Both the position numbers and the translations under genes were made by a program. From assembly GCF_022374935.2 (NCBI RefSeq), contig NZ_CP092430.2, positions 3,658,001-3,722,000 of the forward strand: 64,000 nt of DNA. The letters are read 5' to 3'. Source of the stretch: Mycolicibacter virginiensis (GTDB lineage Bacteria > Actinomycetota > Actinomycetes > Mycobacteriales > Mycobacteriaceae). The notes under the pieces were generated by a model. It made no database searches. It saw only the letters and a list, made by a program, of their open reading frames with translations, and had not been told where the DNA came from. This document shows, in pieces, positions 9,210-17,986 of the stretch (the stretch's first letter is position 1; each line of letters starts with the position of its first letter).

Positions 9210-10220
9210 TTGCGACACAATGCAGGAGTGTCCAAGCCGCGCATCGACCCCGTCCGCTGGCAGCCACCGGGATCACGGCCGTTGCCCCCGCCGGATTCCA
9301 CCCCGACACTGACCCTCATCGATATACCCGGTACCGCGCCCGAGGACGTAGTCGCCGCGGCCGACGGCAGCATCTGGACCGGGGTCGAGGACGGCCGCAT
9401 CATCGCCGTCGACTCGGCAGGCGGCGCACCACGGGTGGTGACCGACACCGGCGGGCGCCCGCTGGGCCTGGCCTTCACCCGCGATCACCGACTGCTGATC
9501 TGTGACAGCCACCGCGGCCTGCTGCGTTATGACCCGCAGACCCAGCAGCTGGAGACCCTGGTCAGCGAGGTGGGTGGCCGGCCGCTGACGTTCTGCTCCA
9601 ATGCCGTCGAATCAGCCGATGGCACAATCTATTTCACCGAGTCCACCAGCCGGTTCCGCTACGAGCATTACAAGGGCTCGGTGATCGAGGCACGCGGCAG
9701 CGGGTCACTAATGCAGCGGAGTCCCGACGGCACGGTGAGCGTGCTGGCGACGGGGTTGCACTTCGCCAACGGTGTGACGCTGACTGCCGACGAATCGGCC
9801 GTGGTGTTCGCCGAGAGCACCGGCCGGCGACTGTCCAAGTACTGGCTGACCGGCCCGCACCGCGGTTCGATCACGCCGCTGGTGCAGGAGCTGCCCGGTC
9901 ATCCCGACAACATCTCGACCGGGCCCGACGGACGGATCTGGGTCGCGATGGTCTCCGATCGCAACGCCCTGTCGGACTGGCTGAGCCCTCGTGCGCCGGT
10001 CCTGCGTCGGCTGTTGTGGCGACTGCTGCCCTATCGCTGGCTGCCCGACCCGAAGTCAGTGGTGTGGGTGGTCGGCTTCGACGCCGACGACGGGCGGGTG
10101 CTGGCCCAGTACCGCACCGAACACCCCGACTTCGGGCTGGCCACCGGAGTGGTGGAGGCCGACGGCCGGCTGTGGATGGGCCGGATCGCCGGGCCGGGCC
10201 TGGCGTATTTCCGGCTGTAG
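9210..10220 (+). CDS. SMP-30/gluconolactonase-like beta-propeller protein
   Basis: A protein of up to 336 residues with repeated propeller blades; visible repeats include GTAPEDVVAAADGSIWTG, LPGHPDNISTGPDGRIWVA and GVVEADGRLWMG. The family hydrolyses lactones or related esters at a single divalent metal; the strictosidine-synthase-like subgroup is also possible. No clear signal peptide is visible. The start is uncertain: TTG at 9210 gives the longest frame, while GTG at 9228 would start VSKPRIDPVRW. Only 34 bases separate it from the divergent sigJ start, so the two promoters must overlap. Confidence 0.78.
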   Translation: MRHNAGVSKPRIDPVRWQPPGSRPLPPPDSTPTLTLIDIPGTAPEDVVAAADGSIWTGVEDGRIIAVDSAGGAPRVVTDTGGRPLGLAFTRDHRLLICDSHRGLLRYDPQTQQLETLVSEVGGRPLTFCSNAVESADGTIYFTESTSRFRYEHYKGSVIEARGSGSLMQRSPDGTVSVLATGLHFANGVTLTADESAVVFAESTGRRLSKYWLTGPHRGSITPLVQELPGHPDNISTGPDGRIWVAMVSDRNALSDWLSPRAPVLRRLLWRLLPYRWLPDPKSVVWVVGFDADDGRVLAQYRTEHPDFGLATGVVEADGRLWMGRIAGPGLAYFRL

Positions 10221-10246
10221 CCTCCCGCTGTAACTTCCGTCCCACC

Positions 10247-10261
10247 AGCCACAGCGTGGCT
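10247..10261. terminator. Short hairpin between lactonase-like gene and dacB1
   Basis: Perfect arms agccac (10247-10252) and gtggct (10256-10261) with a three-base loop, 27 bases after the upstream stop. Short and without a U-run, so it could be a weak terminator or chance. Confidence 0.35.
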
Positions 10262-10301
10262 CCCCATATTTGCCCTGCCCTTGCCCTACCCTGCACACAC
10301 G

Positions 10302-11534
10302 ATGACTTCTCTGCGCTCGGTGTCAGCCCTGGTGGCGGCGGGTTTTCTCGCCACGGCTCCCCTGGTCGCCCCTGCCGCCGGGGCGGATCCCACCCCCGGC
10401 CTGAACGCGGGAACGGTCGGCTGCCCGTATCAGGTCAACACCCCGCCCGCGGTAGACGCCTCCGAAGTGCCCCAAGCCGGCGCGCCCCCGCTGCCACTGC
10501 CCGTGCCGGCCACCCCGGTCGGCGGCGAGGCCCTGTCCGGCTGCGGGATCGTGGCCGCACCCGACACCCCGCCAGTGCCCAGCGAGGTCTCCGCCGAATC
10601 CTGGCTGGTGGCAGACCTGGACAGCGGCGCGGTAATCGCGGCCCGCGATCCGCACGGCCGGCACCGGCCCGCCAGTGTGATCAAGGTGCTGACCGCGATG
10701 GCGGCACTGAACGAGCTGGACCCCAACATGGTGGTTCTCGGCACCCAGGAAGACGCCAACGCCGAAGGCACCCGCGTCGGCGTCGGCCCCGGCGGCCGCT
10801 TCACCGTCGACCAATTGCTGCACGGCCTGCTGATGGGATCGGGCAACGACGCCGCGCACGCCCTGGCCATGCAACTCGGCGGCTGGGATGTGGCGCTGCA
10901 CAAGATCAATACCCTGGCCGCGCGGCTCGGCGGCCGCGACACCCGTGCCGCCACCCCGTCCGGGCTGGACGGGCCCGGCATGAGCACCTCGGCCTACGAC
11001 ATCGGACTGTTCTACCGCTACGCCTGGAACAACCCGGCGTTCACCAACATCGTCGCGACCCGCACCTTCGACTTCCCGGGCTACGGCGACACACCCGGCT
11101 ACCAGCTGGAGAACGACAACCAGCTGCTCTACAACTACCCAGGCGCGCTGGGCGGCAAGACCGGCTACACCGATGACGCCGGGCAGACGTTCGTCGGGGC
11201 CGCGACCCGGGACGGACGCCGGCTGGTGGCAGTACTGCTGCGCGGCACCCGGCAGCCGATCCCGCCCTGGCAGCAGGCCGCGCAGCTGCTCGACTACGGC
11301 TTCTCCGTCCCGGCCGGCACCCGAGTCGGGACGCTGATCGAGCCCGACCCGTCGCTGGTGGCGGCCCGAGGCCCGGCCGACGCCCCGAACCCGCAGGCCA
11401 TGCTGTTGCCGCCGTCCGACGACACGGTGCCGGTACGCGTCGGGGTGGCCATCTTCGGAACGATCGTCGTATTCGGACTCATCATGGGCGCCCGGGCGGT
11501 GAACCGCCGCCCCGGAAGGGGCTCGGCATGGTGA
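10302..11534 (+). CDS. dacB1: D-alanyl-D-alanine carboxypeptidase, membrane-anchored
   Basis: A 410-residue penicillin-binding protein of the peptidase S11 family that trims the terminal D-Ala of peptidoglycan stem peptides. From ATG 10302 it has a signal peptide (about 1-28, ending AAGADP), then a Pro-rich linker. The active-site triad of motifs is SVIK (Ser125, Lys128), SGN (180-182) and KTG (286-288). A C-terminal transmembrane helix (about 375-398) ends in basic residues, placing the enzyme outside the membrane. Matches M. tuberculosis Rv3330 in context. The next gene overlaps its end by 7 bases. Confidence 0.92.
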   Translation: MTSLRSVSALVAAGFLATAPLVAPAAGADPTPGLNAGTVGCPYQVNTPPAVDASEVPQAGAPPLPLPVPATPVGGEALSGCGIVAAPDTPPVPSEVSAESWLVADLDSGAVIAARDPHGRHRPASVIKVLTAMAALNELDPNMVVLGTQEDANAEGTRVGVGPGGRFTVDQLLHGLLMGSGNDAAHALAMQLGGWDVALHKINTLAARLGGRDTRAATPSGLDGPGMSTSAYDIGLFYRYAWNNPAFTNIVATRTFDFPGYGDTPGYQLENDNQLLYNYPGALGGKTGYTDDAGQTFVGAATRDGRRLVAVLLRGTRQPIPPWQQAAQLLDYGFSVPAGTRVGTLIEPDPSLVAARGPADAPNPQAMLLPPSDDTVPVRVGVAIFGTIVVFGLIMGARAVNRRPGRGSAW

Positions 11535-11917
11535 TCAAGTCCCTGCGCGCCTTCGGCTGGCTCACCGGGCTGCTGCTGATCGCGCTGGGGATCAGCCGGA
11601 TGGCGTTCTCGCTGGACTCCATTCCGGACGGCCAGGCCGTCAACGCGACGGTGGACAGTGAGGCCCGCGCAGCCGGCGCCCTGCTGATCGGCTTCGGAGT
11701 CGGCTACCTCGAAGCCTTTCGACGCTCCCCGATCCCGGCCGGAGCCGTACGCCTGCTGGCCGCCACCATGGCGTTGCTCGGAGTCTCCCGGCTGATGTCC
11801 ATGGCCGACGTCGGCATGCCGCATCCGGCCTTCACCGCGGCGTGCGCCGTCGAATTCGTCGCGGCCGGGCTGACCTATTGGTACGCGACCCTGGCCGAGC
11901 ACCCCTTACGGCGTTGA
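11528..11917 (+). CDS. Small four-helix membrane protein (DUF4345-like)
   Basis: A 129-residue hydrophobic protein with about four transmembrane segments (10-30, 50-68, 75-95, 100-120). The arrangement, with a short conserved [16 protein letters not shown] stretch in helix two, resembles DUF4345 proteins, whose function is unknown. It overlaps the end of dacB1, so it is probably co-expressed with that peptidoglycan enzyme. No catalytic motif seen. Confidence 0.75.
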   Translation: MVIKSLRAFGWLTGLLLIALGISRMAFSLDSIPDGQAVNATVDSEARAAGALLIGFGVGYLEAFRRSPIPAGAVRLLAATMALLGVSRLMSMADVGMPHPAFTAACAVEFVAAGLTYWYATLAEHPLRR

Positions 11918-11921
11918 CCGA

Positions 11922-13037
11922 TCACGCTCCGGAGTGCAGCACGATTCCGCGAATGTTCTTGCCGTCCCGCAGATCCTGATACCCCTGGTTCACGTCCTCG
12001 AGCCGGTAGCGAGCAGTCACCAACTCGTCCAGGTTGAGTTGTCCGGCGTCATAGAGCCGCAGCAGCCGCACGATGTCGTACTGCGGGTTGGCCGAGCCGA
12101 ACAGTGATCCCTTGATGGTCTTCTCCATCAGCGTCAGCATCATGCCCGAGACGTGGACCGTCAGCTTCTCCGGGCTGGCAAGCCCGACCACGATCACGGT
12201 CCCACCCTTGCCCACGACGTCGAACGCCGCCGAGATCACTTCCTCCTCGACGGTGCCGACAGTAACGATCGCCTGGTCCGCACCCTGCCCCCAGGACAGT
12301 TCGTGGACCTTCTCGGCGGCCTCGCTCGCCGATGAGAATGCATGGCTGGCACCGAATTTCAGCGCAGTCTCCCGCTTGAACTCCACCGGGTCGACCACGA
12401 TCACATACTTGGCGCCCGAGTGCAGTGCGCCCTGCACGGCGTTGATGCCGATACCGCCGACCCCATAGATGACCGCGATGTCCCCGGGCCGGACGTTGCC
12501 GGCGTAGGTGGCCGCACCCCAGCCGGTGGGGACCCCGCAGCCGACCAGCACCGCGGTCTCCAGCGGCAGCCAGTCATCGATCTTGACCACCGAATGTTCA
12601 GAGATCACGGCACGCTCGGAGAACGTGCCCAGCATGCACATGGCGCCGAATTCCTTGCCGGCGCCCCGGAATCGGAACGTTCCGTCCGGCATGCAGCCGT
12701 CCAGGATGGTAGCGCCCATGTCGCACAGGCTTTGGCGGCCAGTGGCACAGTAGCGGCATTTCCCGCAGCTGGGGATGAACGAGCACACCACGTGATCACC
12801 GGGGGCTACCTTCGTCACCCCGGGACCGACATCCTCGATGATCCCCGCGCCCTCATGTCCGCCGACGATCGGATACCGCGGTGGCAGATCACCGTCGGTC
12901 AGGTGCAGATCCGAATGGCACAGTCCAGCAGCGACATACCGGATCAATACCTCCCCGGGGCCGGGGCCGTCGAGATCGAGTTCCATGATCTCGAACGGCT
13001 TGCCCGGCTCCAGCAATACCGCCGCAGTGGTTTTCAC
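11922..13037 (-). CDS. NDMA-dependent-type zinc alcohol dehydrogenase
   Basis: A 371-residue class III-like medium-chain dehydrogenase. GLCHSDLHL and GGHEGAGII supply catalytic zinc ligands, CGKCRYCATGRQSLC binds the structural zinc, and VIYGVGGIGINAVQGA is the NAD-binding Rossmann turn. The sequence type is that of actinobacterial nicotinoprotein alcohol dehydrogenases (AdhD-like), which keep NAD bound and use an external acceptor. GTG at 13037 overlaps the stop of the upstream secreted-protein gene (GTGA), so the two are coupled. Operon context with a MymA-like monooxygenase recalls Rv3083-Rv3086. Confidence 0.87.
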   Translation of the reverse strand: MKTTAAVLLEPGKPFEIMELDLDGPGPGEVLIRYVAAGLCHSDLHLTDGDLPPRYPIVGGHEGAGIIEDVGPGVTKVAPGDHVVCSFIPSCGKCRYCATGRQSLCDMGATILDGCMPDGTFRFRGAGKEFGAMCMLGTFSERAVISEHSVVKIDDWLPLETAVLVGCGVPTGWGAATYAGNVRPGDIAVIYGVGGIGINAVQGALHSGAKYVIVVDPVEFKRETALKFGASHAFSSASEAAEKVHELSWGQGADQAIVTVGTVEEEVISAAFDVVGKGGTVIVVGLASPEKLTVHVSGMMLTLMEKTIKGSLFGSANPQYDIVRLLRLYDAGQLNLDELVTARYRLEDVNQGYQDLRDGKNIRGIVLHSGA

Positions 13038-15013
13038 AGCGCCATACCGCCGAGTGCCTGCGCCAGCGTGTCGTTGAGCTCTGACAGCTGCGCCCACAGG
13101 GTGTTGGTCAGCTCGGTGTCGTCAGTGGCGTTGAGCAGCCCCACCGACAAGTCATCGCGCGCGTTGAGGAAGGCGGCGGTGATGCTGGTGGCCGGGTCGA
13201 ACAGTGCGTCGTTGATGACGGTGCCGAAAGCGTTGAAGCTGGACAGCAGGTTCGACGAGTCCGACCAGTACTCGCCAGTCTGCATCGCCGCCAACGTCTG
13301 CTCGGTGAGGTGCTGCAGTTGCAGCCCGGCCAGCACGCTCGGCAACTCGATGTCCTTGATGGCCAGCGGCAGGTTGTTGATCAGCGCGTTGAAGGCGCCT
13401 TCGGGGTGGGCCAGCACGTTGTTGAACACGTTGCCCCAGTTGGGCCCGAGGTCGGTCGACACCATCCGGTCGAAGACCGACGGCACATCGCCCTGGCCGC
13501 CGAACAGCTGGTCGAAGGTGTCCGAGCCGATCGCGGCCTTGATCTGGCCGATCTGCAGGTTGTCCCAGAGCCAGTTGATATTCGACGACTGGTGGAAGGA
13601 GTAGCCGTACTCCAGCAGTCGCTCCTGGGCGAGGGTGGCGTACTCCTCGGGGGTGACCGTCGGCATGTCCGCCGGCAGGTAGTCCTTGACGTCGGAGATC
13701 GGCACCACGGTGGTCTCGATATTGGGGTTGGTGATCGTCCCGCTGACGTCCTGCCAGCGCAGGATAACGCCGCCGTTGGTCAGGTCGCCGATGTTCACCC
13801 AGTTCGCGTAACCGGGGTTCTGGTTGCTGAGGATGTAGTAGGTGTAGCCGTCGTTGCCCTGGAATATCTGGGTGTTGTTCAGGCTGCCGGTCGCGCTGGC
13901 AAACGGAACGTATTGTCCCCATTCGTTGGTGACCTGCAGACCGTGGTAGCCGGCCTCGAGCTCGGGCACCTTGAGCACCAGTGCCTGACCGGGCTCCAGC
14001 GCGAAGTTGCCCAGGCTGGTGACCTGGCCCGGCAAGGTCAGCCCGGGGACGTTGGCGGAGGTGTCGCCGAGCTTGCTGAACTCGTTCGGGTCGTTCAGCA
14101 GCGGGTACTGGATCTGGTGGTAGTAGGTGTCTGACATATTCGCCAGTGGCAGCACCTTGCCGGTGATGCCCAGGATCGTGGCGATCTGGTCGTCGTTGAG
14201 CCACGGAACACTCTGGTCCGCACCGTCTTTGACGATGTGGACGTCGTTGTGGATCTGGCCCCAGTCACCGACGGTGTCGCGCACCAGCAGCGAGGTCGCC
14301 CCGGCACTGCTGAACCAGTTGGCGCCGTTGCCCGGGTCGGTGGGGCTGACGATGATGGTGTAGCTGCCGTCGGCGTTGGGGGTCGCATTGGCGAAGCTGA
14401 AGCTCTCCATCGGGGCGAAGTTCGAGTTCACCACGCTGCCCGAGTAGGTGGCCAGCCCGCCGCCGATGGAACCGTCACCGGGGTGCACCGTGATGGTGTA
14501 GCTGGCGTTCGGGTCCAGCGGCATCAGACCGTACTGGTTGTCCGGGTTGCCGTAGATCAGGTACGACTGCGGGTCGGCGGCCGAGGCGTTCCACATGAAC
14601 GGGGCGGCAAGATAGCCGGCGCCGTTGAGGACGGGCAGTTCGCCCAGGCCGGGGAATTTGAGCATGCCGGTGTTGTACTGGGCGAGCAGCAGTGCCAGGG
14701 TGGTCGACGACATGTTCTGCACGTACTGCGGCAGCATGGAATCCGACGCCCCGTGATTGATGAAGTCGAACAGCGGATCGTTGGCGTCGAAGTCGGCGAT
14801 GCTGGCCTGCGCCTGCTCCAGGGCCGCCACGGCGCCCTGCAGGGCGGCGGCCTCGGCGGCCGCGTGCGGCGCCGTCAGCGCCATGGCCAGCCCGCCGGCG
14901 GCCATGCTGCCGGCCACGCTGGCGACGCGAACCAGCCGACGAGAGAGCCGACGGCGCTCCTCCCGGTTGGCAGTGGTGAAGGTTGGACGGTTGGTGACTG
15001 CGACGTGGGCCAT
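13034..15013 (-). CDS. Exported protein of unknown function, DUF1214-like patches
   Basis: A 659-residue protein with a long basic N-terminus (RRRLSRRLVRVAS) and a hydrophobic stretch ending PHAAAEA, consistent with Tat or Sec export. Two regions (about 150-240 and 330-420) have the cadence YTITVHPGDG / ADGSYTIIVSPTDPGNGANW, resembling DUF1214-type beta domains that end in NW-rich loops. The C-terminal 170 residues look helical. ATG at 15013 has a good ribosome site (ctggaga). It lies between the monooxygenase and the alcohol dehydrogenase, all one direction, so it probably acts on or delivers the same lipid substrate. I cannot assign a reaction. Confidence 0.7.
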   Translation of the reverse strand: MAHVAVTNRPTFTTANREERRRLSRRLVRVASVAGSMAAGGLAMALTAPHAAAEAAALQGAVAALEQAQASIADFDANDPLFDFINHGASDSMLPQYVQNMSSTTLALLLAQYNTGMLKFPGLGELPVLNGAGYLAAPFMWNASAADPQSYLIYGNPDNQYGLMPLDPNASYTITVHPGDGSIGGGLATYSGSVVNSNFAPMESFSFANATPNADGSYTIIVSPTDPGNGANWFSSAGATSLLVRDTVGDWGQIHNDVHIVKDGADQSVPWLNDDQIATILGITGKVLPLANMSDTYYHQIQYPLLNDPNEFSKLGDTSANVPGLTLPGQVTSLGNFALEPGQALVLKVPELEAGYHGLQVTNEWGQYVPFASATGSLNNTQIFQGNDGYTYYILSNQNPGYANWVNIGDLTNGGVILRWQDVSGTITNPNIETTVVPISDVKDYLPADMPTVTPEEYATLAQERLLEYGYSFHQSSNINWLWDNLQIGQIKAAIGSDTFDQLFGGQGDVPSVFDRMVSTDLGPNWGNVFNNVLAHPEGAFNALINNLPLAIKDIELPSVLAGLQLQHLTEQTLAAMQTGEYWSDSSNLLSSFNAFGTVINDALFDPATSITAAFLNARDDLSVGLLNATDDTELTNTLWAQLSELNDTLAQALGGMAL

Positions 15014-15083
15014 GAGATTCTCCAGAAAGTGATGAAAGGTATTTGCTGAGTTGTTGTTTGGGGTCTGTGATGTGGCGATAGGA

Positions 15084-16595
15084 CTACCTCGCTACCGATG
15101 CCCGCACGGCAGGCCTGTCGGCGCTGAAGCGCAGCGCACTGTCTTCAACCGGCCCCGCACGTAGCCGTTCGACGTCTTTTTCGTAGGCCATGTCGGCCGT
15201 CCACGGCCCGGTTGTGCCGGCGCGCGGGAACTGTGCGACGCCGCGCTGCACGTAGCCCGACCCCAGATCGAGCAGTGGCACCCGCGGCATGCCCGGATCG
15301 TCGAGAACCGGCTCGACGCGCTGGTGTCCGTGGGCGTCCATGTAGTCGAGCAACCGGCAGAAGTGTTCGCAGACCAAGTCGACTTTGAGGGTCCAGGAGA
15401 TGTTGGTGTAGCCGAAGGCGAACACCAGATTCGGCACCCCGGACAGCATCATCGACTTGTAGACCGTGGTGTCCGCGGGATTCACCGGTGCACCGTCGAT
15501 GCGCAGCGCGATCTTGCCGAAGGCCGACATGGTGAGCCCGGTGGCGGTCACGACGAGGTCGGCGGCCAGCTCCCGGCCCGAGGCCAGCCGGATGCCGGTC
15601 GGGGTGAACTTCTCGATCACATCGGTGACCACGCTGGCCTGCCCGGATGAGATCGCCTTGAACAGGTCACCGTCGGGCACCATGCACAGCCGCTGGTCCC
15701 ACGGGTCGTAGCGCGGGGTGAAGTGGGTGTCGACGTCGAAGTTCTTCGGCAGTTGGCGACGCACATTGGCGATGAGCAGCCGGCGCATCAGCTCCGGCGC
15801 GCGCTTGCAGGCCTTGAAGATTCCGCGGTTGAGCACGATGTTCTTGCGGCGGATGATCGGGTTGGCGCGCTGCGGGCCCAGCACCTTGTTCAAGATGTTG
15901 GCAATGGGGTCCTCGGCCGGGGTCGAGAACACGTAGCTCGGCGAGCGCTGCAGCATGGTGATGTGACCGGCCTTGGGAGCCATCGCGGGGATCAGCGTGA
16001 CCGCCGTTGCGCCACTGCCGATCACGACCACCCGCTTGCCGGTGTAGTCCAGATCCTGTGGCCAGTGCTGCGGGTGGATGACCTGGCCGCCGAACTCCTC
16101 GACCCCGGCGAACTCCGGCGTGAAGCCCGCGTCGTAGTCGTAGTAGCCGGTGCCCAGGAACAGGAATCGTGCGGTGAACCGCGCCGTGGCGCGGCTGCCG
16201 GTGTGCTCGGCGGTGACGCTCCAGCGGCCGAGTTCCCGGGAGAAGTCCGCGGTCAGCACCCGGTAGCCGAACCGGATGTGTTCGGTCAGCTCGTTGTCGG
16301 CGACCACCTGACGCAGGTAGTCCATGATGATCGGCCCGTCGGCGATCGCCTTGCGGTGCGTCCAGGGCGCGAAACCGAAGCCGAAGGTGGCCATGTCGGA
16401 GTCGGAACGAATCCCGGGATACCGGAACAGATCCCACGTGCCACCGATGGAGTCCCGGCCATCGAGGACTGCGAACGACGTACCCGGCCGGCGGGCCTTG
16501 AGGTGATAGGCCGCGCCGATCCCGGAGATGCCGGCGCCGACGATGAGGACATCGAAGTCCGTGGTCTGCGTCTGGCTGGGGGCCGTGATTGTCAC
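15084..16595 (-). CDS. FAD-dependent Baeyer-Villiger-type monooxygenase (EthA/MymA-like)
   Basis: A 503-residue flavoprotein. The N-terminal FAD motif is LIVGAGISGIGAA, followed by GGTWDLFRYPGIRSDSDM, typical of the EthA/MymA group. The Baeyer-Villiger fingerprint is intact (FGGQVIHPQHWP), and VVVIGSGATAVTL forms the NADPH site. These enzymes insert oxygen next to a ketone or oxidise sulfur compounds such as thioamides. First gene of a three-gene minus-strand set with an exported protein and an alcohol dehydrogenase, facing a PucR-type regulator. By gene company it resembles the MymA locus more than the ethA locus, but orthology is not provable here. Confidence 0.88.
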   Translation of the reverse strand: MTITAPSQTQTTDFDVLIVGAGISGIGAAYHLKARRPGTSFAVLDGRDSIGGTWDLFRYPGIRSDSDMATFGFGFAPWTHRKAIADGPIIMDYLRQVVADNELTEHIRFGYRVLTADFSRELGRWSVTAEHTGSRATARFTARFLFLGTGYYDYDAGFTPEFAGVEEFGGQVIHPQHWPQDLDYTGKRVVVIGSGATAVTLIPAMAPKAGHITMLQRSPSYVFSTPAEDPIANILNKVLGPQRANPIIRRKNIVLNRGIFKACKRAPELMRRLLIANVRRQLPKNFDVDTHFTPRYDPWDQRLCMVPDGDLFKAISSGQASVVTDVIEKFTPTGIRLASGRELAADLVVTATGLTMSAFGKIALRIDGAPVNPADTTVYKSMMLSGVPNLVFAFGYTNISWTLKVDLVCEHFCRLLDYMDAHGHQRVEPVLDDPGMPRVPLLDLGSGYVQRGVAQFPRAGTTGPWTADMAYEKDVERLRAGPVEDSALRFSADRPAVRASVAR

Positions 16596-16691
16596 GCAAA
16601 TCTCCTCTGAGCACCGGGTGTGGCGTGGTTCACGTTAAAGTCGCGACGAGCGGGTGCGGTATGTCTGTTCGCTCAGATCTTTTGCAGATAT

Positions 16692-16707
16692 GTGTGCGAT
16701 GGCACAC
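16692..16707. promoter_or_regulatory. Inverted repeat between monooxygenase and PucR regulator
   Basis: gtgtgc (16692-16697) and gcacac (16702-16707) form a perfect 6-4-6 inverted repeat in the 119-base divergent gap, ending 7 bases before the regulator start. Position and symmetry fit an operator shared by both directions, most simply autoregulation by the PucR protein. Confidence 0.45.
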
Positions 16708-16714
16708 TCATCGG

Positions 16715-17962
16715 ATGGATGTCCTGCCGCCGCCCTCCGACGTCGTCGCGCTGATGGGCGACGTGGCCGAACTGATGCTGACCGAGATCGATGAGCTGGT
16801 CGCGGAGATGGACGCGGCCGAGATCGAGCTGAGCCCGTTTCTGGGTGCCGATGCGGCGCTGACCGCGGAGATGTCGGCGAGTAACCGCGCCAACCTGGCC
16901 CGGGTGATGACCATGTTCGCCCGCCGCGACGACCGGCCGGTCCCCTTCAACGTCCCACCCGAGGCCCTGGACGTCGCCCGGACCATCGCGCGGCGCGGGA
17001 TCGGCCTCGACGTGCTATTCCAGTCCTACCGCCGCGGACAGAATGTCGGCTGGCAACGCTACATGGCGCATGCGGCCCGGATGGTCCCGCCGGGCCCGCT
17101 GCTGTTGCAGCTGCTGGAGGTCTCCTCACAACGCATGTTCGAGTACGTCGATCACGTGGTCAGCCAGGTGATCGCCGAGGCGCAGCGGGAACGCGAGGAG
17201 GTGCTCGGCGGTGCGCTGGCACGCCGCGCCGAGACCATCCGGCTGATCCTCGACGACGCCCCGATCGACAGTCGGCGGGCCAGCGAACAGCTGGGCTACG
17301 AGTTGGGCCGGCACCACACCGCGCTGGTGCTGTGGGCTCCCCCGCTCGGCGAGATCCAGGGCGCGTTGGAATCGGCCGCCGGGGTGCTGGCGCAGGCCGC
17401 CGGTGCGCGGCGCCCCCTGACGCTCCCTGCCGGAACGTCCACGTTGTGGGCGTGGCTGGGCAGTGAGGCCGCCCCGGCCCTGGATGCCCTGCGGGAGGCG
17501 ACCAATCGCATCCACCCCACTATCCGCGTCGCGGTGGGTCCCGCCCGGCGCGGTATCGGCGGCTTCCGCCGCACCCACACCGCGGCCTTGGCCGTCCAGC
17601 GGGTGCTGGCCGCGCACCCGGCCGGGGCCCGGATCGGGCTCTACGATGAGCTGGAGGTCACCGAACTGGCCACCCAGAACCTGGACCGCGCAGCCGAATT
17701 CGTGGCCACCACATTGGGGCCGTTGGCTGCCGACAATTCCAGCGCGGAGCGGCTGCGCGAGACCTTGCGGGTGTTCCTCGACGAGGCCGAGAACGCGCCG
17801 CGCGCCGCGGCCCGCCTCCATGCTCATCGGAACACGGTGCTGCAGCGAGTGGCGCGCGCCACCGAGCTGCTGGGTCACCCGCCCAGCGCGCGACGGTTGG
17901 CGGTCGAGCTCGCGCTCGAACTCGCCCACCAGATCGGCCCCCGGGTTCTCACCCGAGCCTGA
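16715..17962 (+). CDS. PucR-family transcriptional regulator
   Basis: A 415-residue regulator. The C-terminal PucR-type HTH is clear at about 370-410 (AARLHAHRNTVLQRVARATELLG), preceded by a GGDEF-like central domain (about 225-340). The N-terminal 160 residues are helical, of the kind common in mycobacterial PucR proteins (LDVLFQSYRRGQNVGW). ATG at 16715 fits the first conserved residues; the frame is open further upstream into the divergent promoter. It faces the monooxygenase operon and is the likely regulator of it, probably sensing a substrate or product. Ligand unknown. Confidence 0.85.
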   Translation: MDVLPPPSDVVALMGDVAELMLTEIDELVAEMDAAEIELSPFLGADAALTAEMSASNRANLARVMTMFARRDDRPVPFNVPPEALDVARTIARRGIGLDVLFQSYRRGQNVGWQRYMAHAARMVPPGPLLLQLLEVSSQRMFEYVDHVVSQVIAEAQREREEVLGGALARRAETIRLILDDAPIDSRRASEQLGYELGRHHTALVLWAPPLGEIQGALESAAGVLAQAAGARRPLTLPAGTSTLWAWLGSEAAPALDALREATNRIHPTIRVAVGPARRGIGGFRRTHTAALAVQRVLAAHPAGARIGLYDELEVTELATQNLDRAAEFVATTLGPLAADNSSAERLRETLRVFLDEAENAPRAAARLHAHRNTVLQRVARATELLGHPPSARRLAVELALELAHQIGPRVLTRA

Positions 17963-17986
17963 TCGGCTGGATTCATATCCCCTACG

